Shown here: piece after piece, positions 35,101 through 48,889 of the stretch
How the letters are laid out: each line of letters starts with the position of its first letter
Numbering within the stretch: position 1 is the first letter of the stretch
From: Sitta carolinensis
Taxonomy: Eukaryota; Chordata; Aves; Passeriformes; Sittidae
Length of the DNA: 64,000 nt
Direction: 5' to 3'
NCBI GenBank assembly: GCA_032173965.1
Contig: CM063283.1
Location: 85,704,243 to 85,768,242, forward strand
Program-made: the position numbers and the translations under genes
The notes under the pieces: generated by a model
What the model was told of the DNA's origin: nothing
Databases searched by the model: none
Seen by the model: the letters and a program-made list of their open reading frames with translations, nothing else

Positions 35101-37400
35101 GGCTTTAAAACCTCAGGTGTCTCCTGGTGACAGAATGGTGACCAAGGGTTTTGGTGGCTCCTCTGCAAAATACATAAATCTGTCCTCTTCCTCAGCTGGT
35201 GGTAGGATTAGAAGTGAACACAGGACCATCCTCCCAGCTAAAATACCAGCATGCTTCTGTCACACGTGCTTCACTCAGGGAGTGATGCGTGTCATCAAAG
35301 CCACACCAGCTGTAACTGTCACTCAAATCTGTGTCAAATACGTGGGATTTCTTAACAGAGTTACCCAAGAAACCAGACCCTGGGTTGTGCATTGTGCACC
35401 TTGTTCTGAAATGCAGATAGTGCCCTGGAGATCCAGGTGCTCAGCTGGATACAGGCAGGAGGAAAAGGAGAGTTTTTTGCAGTCTCAACTTTCCTCCATA
35501 AAGGTCCCCTCAAAAGGCCCAAGCAGTTTTCCCTGGTACAAAGGACCCCTTGGAATGGGGCACCTCCATGCAGTGACAGAGGAGTTGCATTGTCCCCATC
35601 CAGTGTTGGTGCCTTTTACTCCCTTGCCCTATCAAAAGAGGAGCATATGCAAACCAGAGTGAGGGAGGATGGGACCCTGGCTGAGAGCAAGCAGCTGGTG
35701 GGGTACTCAGGTCCACCAGGATCCAGGGAATGCTTGGAATCAGTGGCTCAGCCTCCAGCTTTGCTGGCAAGGAGACAAAAACCTACCTGGAGCAGACCTT
35801 CCTGCATGAAGGAGATGGTTAAAAGAGTGAGGATGGCAACATTGCGAGGAAATCCTGAGAAAGATGGGGTGCCTGATCTGTCACATACCTCTGCGGAAGG
35901 ACTCCCGGGCTGCTGTGATATACATCGCTCTATGTTTTAGGGAGGACATACTAAAGGTGAGGCATGGAAATGGGATCGGCTTGTCCTGTTACAGCTGTGG
36001 CAGCTCTTCCTTACATAACATAGCTTCTCTGGGTCTCATTTCTCACCAGGAGGATTCATGTTCCTATTTACTGATCATATATTGATATTTCAAGTTTTTC
36101 TGTTATTTATATCTGCAGTGAGCTATGAAGCACCATGTGAGGGCAATTTCTAAACTAGAGTAGTTATTGGTTTGTCTATTTGTCCATCTGTGCCAGGTTT
36201 TACTGCACAGCAGTTCTCTGCTGTTGCTGTACTTTCTGTGACTCTGCATGGCTTCCAGCACATCCAGATAGTCTGTGAATAAATGCTGCTATTCCACTTG
36301 TTAAAGAACAAAAAGTTCTGTAGAACTTTGACACTCCTGGTTTTCTATTTTATTGATTTCATTGCTATACAGCTGGCTTTCTCCATTAAATATATTTAAT
36401 CAAGGTCCTGGGCAGACAAAAAGGAAAAACGTGTTAGCCCAGAAAGCAGTTCAGATCATGTTATCATTGCATGAAGACTGGAACAGCTGATACTGTTTAG
36501 GGATACTTCTCAATTCAAGGTCTTGAGCCCTGCTAGAGTTTTCATGAGAGGCAAGAAGGGTGAGCAAGTTCTGCAGTATCACCTCTCACAAGCGTGCTGC
36601 GTACTAAGCAAAGGCAATTGTGCACAAGATGGCAGTATTCTCCACGAAAAGGACCTCTCCTTCCTTCCTTCCTTTCTAGTCTGCCTGTTTACTTTGAGAC
36701 ATAATCTGGCTTCAGTAAAATACCAATAACAGCGCTTGAATTTTCAGTTCTTCTCTGTGAATACAGAGTGAGATATGCACGCCATTTGTATATTCATATG
36801 TGTCTCACTGCAGGCACGTGTAAACTTGTCCCATGGATTTCTAACTGCTCCAGTGAATGCACCTGACAGCAGCTTGTTTTTTCTGCATTCTGACCTGACT
36901 ATTAGTGCACTTAAACCTAGTGTCTAGATGATTAACTTTGTAAAACTGTTCTTTGGGAAGAATAAATCTGCACCATGTTGGTCACAATAGCTGACTGTAA
37001 ACACTTCTGATTCACCCATCACCACAGATCCAGACATCTTGTCCACAAAAATATCACATCTAATCAGTCTCCAGAAAGAACCTGGATCCAAATCCTGAAG
37101 ACTGAGGTGTGAGCTTAACGTGTCTGTAGCAAGGCAGGCACATCCCAATATATGAGACATGGAAGTCTTCACAGGACTACAAGTTCCTTGTTGCTGTTCC
37201 TGTCTGAGGTAAGATCATTCCCATGCCTTTCTCTAGTATCATCTACAGATGATACACCTGTATAAATAGATTTTTTTCACTGTGTGAGCTACATGGATTA
37301 TGCATTAGGACTCACATGATTTACAGAGTAGAGAGCACCACGGACAAGGAGTGGACACCTCTAGACCGGGAAAACCACCTTGGAGTTAAGAATCTGAGGG
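29140..37400. other. Intergenic, no gene supported
   Basis: Eight kilobases downstream of PDCL3 with no recognised repeat family and no exon-like segment. Overlapping plus-strand frames of 181 and 167 codons at 35117-35662 and 35437-35940 have no family resemblance or promoter and look like chance in a moderately GC-rich stretch. 33056-33088 is a short tandem (agcaagagactctc twice). Confidence 0.5.
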
Positions 37401-37439
37401 CTAGTGGTGTTAAGAAAGACCCAGAAACTTAAAAAGAAC

Positions 37440-37950
37440 AAAAAAAAGTTTTATTGAATAGTTTTGATTGTAAAGAATATTCATAAATAGCAATCCAAAT
37501 TGATCAGGCAAATAAATATGTGAGAGTCCCTTCAGGGATCTTCAATTTTCTGATCAGACTCAGAAGAGTCCCTGGTTTGACATTGCAGGCACCGATCAGG
37601 GTGGGTGGCTGCCGCCGCGATGGAGAGACAGCCTGGCAGGAGGCGTGGGAACGCCCTCCCAGTCCCTGCGGACATCGCCCCCCCAGCAGGCACTGGTGTG
37701 CAGCAGCAGCTCTCTCCGAGTCCCCCGGCTGCTGAGCCACCTGCCGGGAGGTTGGGCACACGGCTGCCACCGCTGCCTGTCCCACCGCAGCTCTGCTCCC
37801 TGGGGAAGCATGTGGAGGCACCGGAGAGGACTTTTCAGGAGAGCAGCAGGTCTGCCATCTCCTCCAGCAAAAACTAATTTCTAGACTTGGTGAGTGAGGG
37901 CACATCATAGTGCAGTCCTGTGCATTGTCCAGTAATTGAGGGCTGAGCAC
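37440..37950 (-). other. GC-rich block with polyA signal, unknown transcript
   Basis: A CpG-containing GC-rich island (about 37580-37830) in AT-rich DNA is covered on the minus strand by a 148-codon frame (37950 to 37504) rich in Cys, Ser, Pro and Ala. AATAAA follows about 50 bases past the stop (37450-37455). I do not recognise the protein. It could be a lncRNA exon, a retrotransposon end or a small regulatory CpG island. Confidence 0.3.
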
Positions 37951-38816
37951 CCTCCACCTGCACTAACAGCTGTGCATCGTCGTTTGAGGAGATTTTCAGT
38001 GTCTATCTCTCATGATCAGACCAGGAACAATTTTAGCCCTAATGTGATACCTCTGGTAACGTTTTTGTCTCAACTCTCTGGTGGTGATTCAGCTTCTCTT
38101 CATGAGTTCATTTTCCCCTGATCTTTCTGAAGACACATTTTTTTCATAGCAGTATTGCTTTGAAACTTTGTTTACAGATGAAGTCTAATTTTTGATGGCT
38201 AAAAACCATCAAGTATGGGGATGAGGGAAGAAATAAAACCTTGGTAGTTTAGAAATGAGAGCTGGACTTAGGCTGGGCACACTAAGAAATGGCCAAAGAG
38301 AACCCAACTAGAACTGCTGGAGCACACAGCATCCCATTAATAATGAGAGTGACAGGGTAGACATCATATCTTACAGTCAAGGGAGGATGTATGTTCTCTC
38401 AAGTCTTAGGATGTAATGCTGTACTTTGCAGAGCTGTAGTGTTGTCCATGAGATTTCAGGATTCTGTCTTGGTCATTTGTTTCTTGCTTGGATTGTGGAT
38501 AGTCACTCAGAACAGAATGAAAAAACAACTTACCAAGGTGTGACTGAAGTTACTTGAAATGGACTGTCCAGTTCTCCTTCAGAGCGCTGCCCAAGTGTGA
38601 TTCTGCAGTTTAGGTTTCTAAGCTTATTTTTCTAATCTGCAGTTGGCACAATCCACAATTTGTGCTGTTCACATGGAGCAGAAGGGCTCCCCAAGGGCAA
38701 ATGCATGGCATGAGTGTCCACAGTGGGTTAGGAAATTTCTGGATTGGGGTGTGTGCAGTGCCCATACAAGCCTATGCCCTGTGCCCACAGGCAGAGCACC
38801 CCATACATCTCTATTC

Positions 38817-38877
38817 CTGTATGTGATTGACATTCGGTTATTAGAACTGTATGTGATTTGACATTCAGTTATTAGAA
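38817..38877 (+). repeat. Tandem duplication, 2 x 31 bases
   Basis: ctgtatgtgattgacattcg...ttagaa (38817-38846) is repeated at 38847-38877 with one inserted T and one substitution. Confidence 0.95.
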
Positions 38878-38879
38878 CC

Positions 38880-40924
38880 TCCAAAGAGCTTTTCAAACCT
38901 TAAATAACCCAGCCTCATAATCACTCTGGGAGGTAATTAAGCTGCCTGGTTATCAACAGTAGAACTGAAATGTGGAGTTGGGATCTAAATTTTGGATGAG
39001 ATATCTTTTTTTTTGCAGGTCAGGTCACAAAACATTAATACAAGTAGTGCAGAGTAGGATTTCTGCTGCTATCATGTCTCAACATCAATACTTGAGTTAG
39101 ATGTTTAGGAAGCTCCAATATCCTAGCCCTGTTCTCATAACATCTTCCCATAAGGCAGAATCCCAATGTATCTTGTTAGAAAAATGAACAGAACAGGATG
39201 TTTTATAAAATCTAAACTGTACCAAGATCATGGTGATTTGGATAACATCACAGGCATGTCTCCATGTCTCAATGCACTGTTAGTGTCTCTCTTTGTATCA
39301 GGTTTTAGCATAATTTGTGATGGACTGAACTTTTTTTCTTTTTTTTTTTTTTTTTCCTTTTTTTCGAAAGAAAACCATAGCAACCTCACTATGGTGATTT
39401 CAGGGTTAGGGAGCTTTATATTTATCTTGACCAGCATGAAGAAGTCTGAGCCTCATTAACTGAGGAAGGTGGATGGATAGCATATGGAACACACCGCACA
39501 CGAGACGGCACTTCCCTTCCCAGGGCTACTGGGTCATTTGTATTATCTACATGAGCTGCGATTTTCCTTTTGGAAATACTGAGTTGCTAACTGTTCTCTC
39601 TGTCCCGAGGGAAGAAAATCCAGACAGATGGCTTCAGAGAAACCTTGCATCTTTAAGGGAAGATATCCTCCTGGAACAATAATTAATGCTGGTGGGACGT
39701 TTTTTGGGGGTTTTTTTGAGAAACTTGGAAAGAATTCAGTATCACCAGAGGGCATTAACACAGAGCCTTGCAGAGGACAGAGAAAGATAAAGAGGGAAAA
39801 AATAGCTAACACAAAGCAGTGATCCTATTAAAATGACATTGAAGAATTCTATTAGTGCTCTTTGCCCCCTTGCCTGCTGTCTTCGAAGATTCGAGGCGAA
39901 ACACAAGTGCTTGTCAGTCAGACAAAGCCTACTAATAATCTCTGCTAAAAGGTGACATTCACAAACTGCAGAGGGACACTCAGGGCTCCAGGCTCTGGGC
40001 TGACCACGTCAGGAGGCTGCTGAAACCCGTGTCCCTCTGTGGGTGCCAGCAGCCCCACTGGAGGCAGGGGTGGTGGGGCAGGCGTGGGCTTGGGCCGCTC
40101 ACCGCCCGAGGCTCAGCAGCTCTGCCTGTATCAGTGGGGCTGGGCAGCGCCACTGACACCGAGCCAGTATTGACTCCACAGGAAAGGAGACTGGCGTTAT
40201 GCAGGCTGTATGTGAGGGCCCTGGAGCACGGGGCAAGTGGGGTGAACTTCGTCCTTGTTTTACCATAGCTGAAACACCTTGCTATGCTGCTATGCAAGGG
40301 TCTCTGGTAAAACCTCATCCCGAGTGAAATGGCACTGTTTGAGATTTGGATGTGTCAACTCATTGCTGGATGAGGGTCATTAGAAGCGTGCAAGTATAAG
40401 GGAAGACTAAGCTAGTCTTTTCAAATAGAAGAAACAACTACCTTGGATGTGTTGCTTAGTTTGATACTTTGTGCTATATCCCTGGGTTCTCCAAAACTGT
40501 GGTGACTTTGGGAACCATGAAAACTGAGACTAAGGGTTGCTCTCTAACAAAGATCATTAAGAACACACCAGACTTCATTCCTCACTAGGAGCTAAACCTC
40601 CTCATTTTAGCTTCCTGAACCTGTTCTGCCAGTACATTTCAGCAAGTATTTGTTTATGTAAGAGTATCTAGTGCACCATACACAGGATTAAGAATGTTTT
40701 CTTTTCCTAGACATATTCAAAGTTAATTTTGATTTCTATTAATTTCTCTCTCACAGTTTTATTTTAGTAAGAAAGTCTGCTTGGATCAGGATCAAAGGGA
40801 TAGTTTATTGCTCTTTGTGGAAAAGCAGATTCTGTGGAAATTACTAAATGTAGCACAGAAAGAAAACTCATACACCATTTTGTCTGTTTTACTCAGCAGA
40901 GATGATGTCTTGGCTGGAGTACTT
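38880..40924. other. Intergenic
   Basis: A T-rich run (about 39331-39364) is the only notable simple repeat. A more GC-rich patch at 39960-40270 has frames on both strands without motifs. No gene. Confidence 0.5.
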
Positions 40925-41345
40925 TGTGTAGCACTGGGCACTGCATCCCAGAGAGATACAGCCTAGCTGGAGTGAATCCAGAAGGGAGCTGCAGGAAGGA
41001 TCAGAGGGCTTGAAATCATGACCTACCAGAAAGAATTACTCCATTTGGGTTGCTTTTCTTAAAGGAAAGAAGATTAAGGAGGGGGGAAGGGAGAATGATA
41101 ATATTCCTCAAATATGCAAAAGACTGCTGCTGAGAGAAGAGGAAAAATTTCTTCTCCCTTGTGAAAAGCAAAAGAAATAATGGGTTCATATTGCAGCAAG
41201 AATAACTTAAGTTAGGCATGTTATATAAAAGCTTTCTAACAGGATGGAAAATGAAACACTGGACAGGATCATCTGGGGAGGCATGTCACAGACCCTACTG
41301 GGAGTCTTTAAAACCAAATTAAGTAACTGTTCCTCTTGGACAAAG
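40925..41345 (+). mobile_element. Old CR1 LINE fragment
   Basis: Diverged CR1 middle-to-3' sequence: ctggagtgaatccagaaggg, aatcatgacctaccagaaag, ttgcttttcttaaaggaaag, ctcttccc-type segment, then gggagtctttaaaaccaaatt. Substitution load points to an ancient amniote CR1 lineage. Confidence 0.6.
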
Positions 41346-42944
41346 GAAAGGAACAGATGACTTTGGGAGTTATAGGAATTATTATTAATATGACATTTTA
41401 TAGGAAAATAATTCACCTGGAAATTCAGCTACTGGTAGAGTGACAAGTTTAAAAAGAAAATAATAAAGTTTTTATTAATGCTTTTCTGTATCTTAGAAAC
41501 GTTAAAAATCATCCTTTCAAGATTTACTAGGCATATCATATCAAAACATTAAAAGGTAACACAAAAACAACAGCACACAAAGGGGAGAGTTTGTTTCAGT
41601 GATGGACTGCACTGGGCATCTCTGAGCCACTGATGTACCCGAGGGCACTTGGAGCAGTGTCACTCTCCAGAAAGCTCACCTCTTTCCAGACCATCCAAGA
41701 GAGGAGGGCAGATTTTCTGCCTTCTTCAGGGAGCCTGGCACTGCCAAAGGTGGTCTGGAGAGTATTATTGGGGCAATCCAGAAAGGAGAGTTACACCTGC
41801 CCCAAATGGTGGCTGAGCACTGAGCTGGAATGTCAGAGGATGGAAACGGAAAGAGATGATAAGAAGATTGCCAAGTTGGCCCCTGCAGCTGAAAACACCC
41901 TGGCAAATGTCCTCTCCTGCTTCTCTGCTGCGACCTTTCAATCACTCTTGGTACAGCCCTTGTAATGCTCTGCCAAATAGGATTACACTCCAGCAGAGGG
42001 AGAATTTACACATTCCATAGGACTTGATGACTTAGCAATTGATAAGGGCATGCCACTGTATTAACTGAAAAAAAATCCATATCTATTAGCAGCTAGCTGG
42101 GTGAGAAAAGGAGAACTACATCCCCCTGCTTGGTTTCAAGCCCAACCAACTCTTGTCTGCGTGCAGGGAGAGTCTTCTTGCAAGCCTTGTGCTTGTTAGG
42201 ATTTAATTGCTTGCTGGTCGTGCTGCTGGTGAACTGGTGCAAATAGAGATGATCCCTCATTAATGGAGAAGCTTACAGGAGGCCAGCTCCAAGGAATAAT
42301 TGCAGTTGTGTCTAAACACTCCCTGATCCAAGTTCCCTTAAACCAGAACGGTATTTTTTTAACATATCTGAACAGAAGGGAAACTCAGCAATAAATCTGT
42401 CTGGTAACTGTTTCCTCACCCTCTAAATACTTTTCAAAGTAGGTCTTCTGAGTTTGTCTTAGAGGGTATTTGTGTCCTGGAACTGCGTAGAAATGCGTTT
42501 GGAAGCACATCACCAGGCAAGAGGTCAAGGGGCCAACAGCCACTATTAATTGCCTTGCAGTCAGGCAGGGGAAGAAACGCTGCCCTTCAGCCTCACTTGG
42601 ATGGAGAGAGTGTAGCACAGCTGTAAAGAGCTGTCAGGGAAGGAGAAAATTACACCTACATTTTGCATGCCTTGTGTGGAGAAAAAATGTAAAAAGCAAA
42701 CGAAAAACTGCACTTGCAGGAAGATACACATGGATTTCTTCTCTTCCTCTTCTGAAGCTGAACACATCAGTCTTTTTTTGCACGCAGCCTGAGCTGCATG
42801 TTGAGAAACATTGTGATTATAAACTCTCCTCAGCAAAATTACTGAGGGTCAAAGAATCTGGGGACTCGTGGGATGATGTGATTGGCAGGACAATTAGGTC
42901 CGGACTGTGTTCTTTCATTTCTACTGGAAACTTGGTGTAATTAC

Positions 42945-43022
42945 AGCTCCTGCCTCTGGCCTGTGTGATGCTGGAGGTTGGATGAGGTGATCAGAATACT
43001 CCCTCTGGCCGTAAAATCTATT
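42945..43022 (+). mobile_element. Ancient CR1 3' end
   Basis: gatgctggaggttggatgag, gtgatcagaatactccctct and ggccgtaaaatctattaa match the tail of an old amniote CR1 family whose consensus reads 'ggaggtcagactagatgatc' and 'tctggccttaaaatctatg'. Confidence 0.65.
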
Positions 43023-46000
43023 AACCTTGCTTTGCACTGCACAAGGCTCAGGCACACAAAAATTCAATACCTGTCCACCGTCTGAAAGCTCTCTTGTCAA
43101 TGAGGGAAAAATAGAAGTACTGAGGTGAGCAGGGTTTCTCTCCAGTTTTTTCCTTTGAAATTGCTGGAAAGAAGCTCTCAGGTGAGGGAAGCAGGGCTGT
43201 GTTTTGGAGGCTCTATGACAAGACTTGGGAGGAGTGGGCCCCTCAGCTGACGTGCACTGCAGACCTGCTTGGCAGGTGATGGACAGCTGAGGTAAACATG
43301 GGCCATAGGGATCCCCATGGTCACTAAAGGTGCTGTGTCTTTATTTAAAGGGGATGGAAAAGGAAAATCTGGTCAGGGCTTGCTACCCTTTCTTATAAAA
43401 GGAAAGCTCTTGAGTACAAGAAAATAGGCTGTCCCAGAAACAGGCCAGAAAATCACCATACTCCAGAGACAGTAATCTTTATTTTTGTGCATATAGGGCA
43501 GAAGGATTTTTTGGAGAGAGGACCTTTTACTTATTTACCAGCTTTATGAGGGGGTAGTTTTTGGAGAAAGGGGCTTGTGAGACTTTTTAGTTACTTTGCT
43601 AATCTGCCTTAATGAGTGGGCAATTCATCTGCCTCAAGTTCAGTTATCTAAAGGCTAAAGTGTTCAAGCCTGATCCAGCCAGACTTTTATTCCCTTTGTA
43701 GGAAAACCAGAAGAAGAGATGGCAAAGACAGGCAAGACTACTGGCCCTCTGGAGATGCCCATTTCCCTGCATCAGCTATACAGGGAGCCTTGGGTGACCA
43801 CTTCAGGCTTCAACATCTAACTTGCAGGAATCCGAGTTTAGGTAAGACACACAGTAGCCATCAGAGCAAAACTGTCATGCTTTTCACAGACGATATTAAT
43901 GTCATTAGAGAAAAAAAGTGCCACCAAGTAATCAATCCTTAGCTTAACTAGCTCCAAGCTATGAAGTCAGACAGCTCCAGCTGGAGGCCGAATCCAACCT
44001 GTGGGCTGACTCCATCTGTCTTATTTGTGCCTCTGCCGTGACTGCGTGGTGGGATGGGAGGTGATGGGGAGCAGCTGTTTGCACCCTGGGGGAAGTCCAG
44101 CAGTTCCTCATGTTTCCACTGTGCTTAAGTGCAGCCAAACCCTCAGCTCAGGAGGTGCTGTGTCCACATGGCTCGCGAGGGGAGTCTCCAAATGGGCATC
44201 TGGGCTCCAGGAACACAAAACAAAGCTTGGACCACCCTGTGAATTAAGTCATTCTTCTTGGCCAGAAAGAGACTTGGGAAAGTAAACATATTGAAGCTTG
44301 TATTGCACAGCCCTTCTTTCAAAAGTCCAGATTAAATGCTTGGACGTGCAGCCTGTGCTGAGAGGTAGCATTTGTGTGGTTGGGGTTCTTGCAATTTCCT
44401 TTGGAGGAATTTTCACAAAGAAAACAGGAGTTTGTGTTTTCTGACATTTGCTTTAACTAAAAGGCATTGTGAGGACTTTTACAGAATACCAATTAGACTC
44501 ACAGGTTAGTGAGCAAGAGCTATGCACTTCATGTTGGCTGAGGTCACTGCACAGCAGGAAAAAGAATCAGAGCTATTCACAAACAGCCTATCCCAGAGCT
44601 GCAAATCTGATTTCTCCACTTTAGCTAGATTAGGGTTGTTAGCAGAAGTAGCATCTCTCCTTATATTCACTGATTCAGTTAGAAAACAGTAGACTAGTTT
44701 TTGGACTGTGATCAAGGTCTGAAACAGAACCTGGCAACCAGAAGAAGGGCTCCTGCTCCCTGGGGTATTTTTTTTCCCCAGCTACATCAGACAATCTAGG
44801 AAGAAATATTACCTCACTATTAATGATGACTTACATTTATCTCTGACAATCACAGCTATTGCAACATTGCTTTTAATTCCTATCATTATTCAACAATTGC
44901 AAGGCTTAGAAGCCTCTAAAATACTCTTTGTGTCTTTCTGTTTGTCAACAGCTTTTGTGCTTATGTTTGACAGATGATGTCTGTTCATGCCAGAGCCACT
45001 GATGCCATGAGACAGGTTTAGCTCTTGGGTCACCAGGGAAAGCCTATTTGCCCCATGCTGGGCTCAGGGAGAGCTGGATGCTCCAACAGGTCCAAGCTCA
45101 TAGGTGAAGTTTTATCAAAGCAAAGCAATCCTGTATCTCAGAGAATCCTCTCCCTAATGTTCCTCTGTCTTGAGAAAGATGTAGAGCAAAACAAAGCCTT
45201 TCCTCCATAGGTACCACACAAAAAGCACACCTGCCTGGCAGTGGGTGGACACTAGCAGCGCATAAAGCGAGAGGACAAGAGGGATTTCCTGAGGGAAATC
45301 CAGGACTTGCTGACAGACAATGGACCACTGAAAGCCTGAATGAGCAAGACCTCATTGTAGTGTTATAACACACCTTTTCAGTGGTTTGTAGCACAAAAAA
45401 TCTATTTTCAAGTGGCAGTAATATGCAGTGTTTAACAAAAACATATAAAGTAAAGAAATTCAAGGTAATTTGGAGTGATTTGCTCTCAATTTTTGCTCTT
45501 GTTACCTCTAATTCAGCAGACAGGTTTTCTTGCCCTCTCTCTAGTAAGAAACAAAGGATATATCTCTAATAGTGATAGAGCTGTTCAGAAAAGAATTTAG
45601 CCTCCTACACAGCTTTAATCATACATCTTTCACTACTTGAAAGGGGAATTTTTCCAAGTAACAGCTTTTAAATTGACCACACTAGTGTTTCTGGGATAAG
45701 CCCTCCATCATTTCCTGGTATTTGTCTCCATCTGTCACCTTGACCTTCCTTTGATTTCTCTCCTAAATGTCAGTTCACCAGGGTCAGAGGCAGCCACAAC
45801 GTGGCCAGGAGGGCCCTGAGGTGGTGCAGCTCTTTCCTCATTACCTGATTTGGCACACATTCATGTGGCAGCTGAGACTGATGCCCCTGAAACTTCCCCA
45901 GTTAGTTCGTACCTTGAACAGAAAAACAGTAAAAAATGTCACTCTTCCTAATGGATATAGTTCTCCCACAGATGATTTAAGTCCCAGTCTTGCAACTCTG

Positions 46001-48117
46001 CACTAGTATGTATCATCACTCTCTTTAGCATTTCTGTTGCATTACATCATAAACATGTAGGAATGTCTGTGCTGCAAACAAGAGGATTAGGTACCAATGC
46101 CTGATCCTAGAGCCAAGTGCCTTATTTGGTACAGCTCCTGTATAAATACATACTTCCCATGCTGAGAGACTACTTACTTCAGCTTGCAGAAGCTGAAGGA
46201 GAGAGTAGCTGCTGTATTTTTTAAAATTTCAGTCTGTGTAGTCCTTAGCTCTAGTAAATTGTTTGAAAATGTAGTTGATCTTTTGAGGTTGATATGAAGT
46301 ATAGTGTATGGATATAGCACATAGAATGAAACTTCTCATCAAACTCATTATTAAAAGAACATATTTTAATGCTAGGAAGAGTTTATTCTCAATTAATGGT
46401 AGTATTGTCTCAAAACTATATTCGGAAAGTACATACAGGCACATTCATGTGCATGCACACCACCTTGTTCATGACCTGCTCCTCTTTCTTAAGTTCTCTG
46501 GTCACTACATGTAAACTGGAATCCTTATTTCTTTAAATAAGTCATTTCTTCCTGTTTCAATGAACTTATTCATGCTCTTTGAACTTCAAGGTAGAAAAAT
46601 CAAAAGCAGTCACTGTGTCTCTTAGGAGTTCTTGACCTACTTTGTACTGATCAGTTCTCATCTCCTGCAGAAATGTGGAAACTGTGTCAGAGGGATTTAC
46701 ACAATAAGATGTTGAGAATGTTTCTTCTTTTAACTATGCCTTTCAAGGAGGGGAACCTGAATGCAATATACACAATCTTTAGGTACAATTCAAGGAAAAA
46801 TGTCCATGCCATCAGATAATATAAAAGATCCTCTGTGGGCTCAAGAGGCGATTTGAATGAGTTATCCTGTGTAATTCAAAAAAGAGTCTCTGAATTCTTT
46901 CATGTTGGCAGTAAAATTAGGACTATTGTAGAGTGATTTTGTTGGCAGAAAAGGGAAAATTTGAAAACCTGGGGAAGGAAGCAAAACTAAATATTTTCCC
47001 ACTTGGAGATAAAGTTCCACTAATCAGTCACGGATCAATGGTGTGAGATAAAGGCTCAAAAAAGTAATGATCCATTATGAACAGAGGACTTCATGACTTT
47101 AAATGTTGCTAAATAATCAAATATCTGGTTAGGTACTGGTTAGACCACCCACCCTTCAACCTGTCAAATGCCCATTAACTAAATCAGCTGTCCAGGACAC
47201 TGCTATGCAGAGATCAGGAAAAATTAGGTTTCATTGTGAGATAGCCCTTGAATTCTCCCCAAAACAAAGAAGGAAAACTAGTTACCTTCATAGCCTTGTT
47301 TTGTCCCCTCTTCTCATCCTCTGCCTGGTACTTCCTTAGCAATAGGGATTTCTCCCCCTGGCAGGCTCTGAGGACCACATCTAGGAATGCAACACAATAG
47401 GAAGTGACAGTTATGCAAAACTTTGGCATGGTGAATGTAACAACCTCTGGAAGAAGCAGCATCCTGCAAGAATCAGAGTTTTGGTTAATGTCTTCAGGGG
47501 CTTTTCTTGGTGTCATTAGGGGTCAGCTGCATGGTTGTCATTGTGCTCTCAGGCACCAGCTGGTCACATCTGTCAGTACTGGTCATTTCTATAAGGCCCA
47601 TTGGCTTCTGTGCTGAAACATACAACAAACATAGCACACTTGTTGCTTGGAAATGCCCTTGTTTCTGGCAGCAAACACTTCTCTGCATGCATAAGTGTAG
47701 AAAGTGTATTGAATACTGCCATTAAAACACCACTAGCTTTTTAGAATATAAAAGATATAGTTTTCAACATGTCCATTAAGAAGATAAGTATCTTTTTGTG
47801 CCAGTATCTCTGTGGCCAGATGTGTGTTGTATTCATGTATGCACATGCACCTGTGCTTTTTCACAAGCCTTTACTGTGGAAACTGAACATCTGTATCTCT
47901 GTGTTCCGCACTTTGTGGGTACAAAAGCAAGGCAAGCCTGCATCATTATTATAATGCCTCCAGTTCAAGGGCAGAGCTTTTCTCAAACTGTATTGGAAAA
48001 AGTCTGCCTTTAAGAGAAAAACTGATTTAAAGAATGTTGGATCCTTCAGTGGCAATTGACTTAAAGCTACAGTGGCATCAGCATTGTCAGACAAGTGAGC
48101 GACACCAAATGCTCTCC

Positions 48118-48330
48118 TCAGCCCCTCACCTTCTGTTCCCAGAGCTGCTTGATTTGGATCTTCCTCCTTTCTTCAATGTTTTTCTCCAATTTGGACGTGA
48201 AATGAAGGGATGAGAGGGTCTATGCCATGCTTACTGAGTTGTTTGCCATGAGCTCCTTCAGACTGGTGGATGTGGACGCCGTGCTAGGAATGGAGGTGTG
48301 TGACCCAGGCTGACCTTCCTCCTAGTTGGC
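48118..48330 (-). other. Candidate coding fragment (minus), two segments in one frame
   Basis: Reading the minus strand from about 48318, one frame gives SIPSTASTSTSLKELMANNS, a TAG at about 48220, then SKLEKNIEERRKIQIKQLWE QK before a gtgagg donor. The second part is strongly helical and charged. The frame is either a retrocopy with a nonsense change or two exons split by an intron too short to be usual. I do not recognise it. Confidence 0.2.
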
Positions 48331-48889
48331 ATGCCCTTCAGGCAGTCTGCACAGCCACCTCCTGGAAAGACCATGAGCTGCTTCTCTGGAAGAAAAAAGG
48401 ATGTGATAGGCAACTTCCATTTAAACCTGGCTTGTGGGAATGATTCCTGTCATCATGATGTTCTAAATACAAATGGACATATTCCCATGCATGCAGGTGA
48501 ATGCATCGTATCTCTGTGTTGTTCTGAGCATAGCTATTAAAATAAGGGGAGTCTGATAGATACTCAACACCACATATAAAAGCTACAGCCTGCTAGAGCC
48601 ATCTCCTTTCCATTTTGTGCATGTACCAGCAGTAACCAGGTAACAGTAAACTGATTTACATTCCAGGGAGATTATCCACAGTGATGTGCTCCATTAAATG
48701 GGCGGGCGGTGGCTTACATTTCATAATCTGTAGTGACATACTGGAAATGAAAGTGACAAAAATTATGGATAGCTCTTTGGCTGAAGATGTGAAAGAAAAG
48801 GCATGGAGAAGAGGCCCAGGGGGCTTGCTTTTGCAAAATGGCAAGCCAGGATGTGACATGCCAGCTCATGGGTCAGGTGCAAAGGGTTG

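Larger units (their letters stand above)
41346..48889. other. Intergenic, no gene supported
   Basis: Apart from the old CR1 tail at 42.95 kb and the weak candidate at 48.1 kb, nothing is recognised. No CpG island. Short frames on both strands have no family signal. Confidence 0.5.

Noticed and set aside
35117..35940. Overlapping 181- and 167-codon plus-strand frames
   Set aside because: No recognisable domain, promoter, splice signal or polyA signal; the two frames compete.
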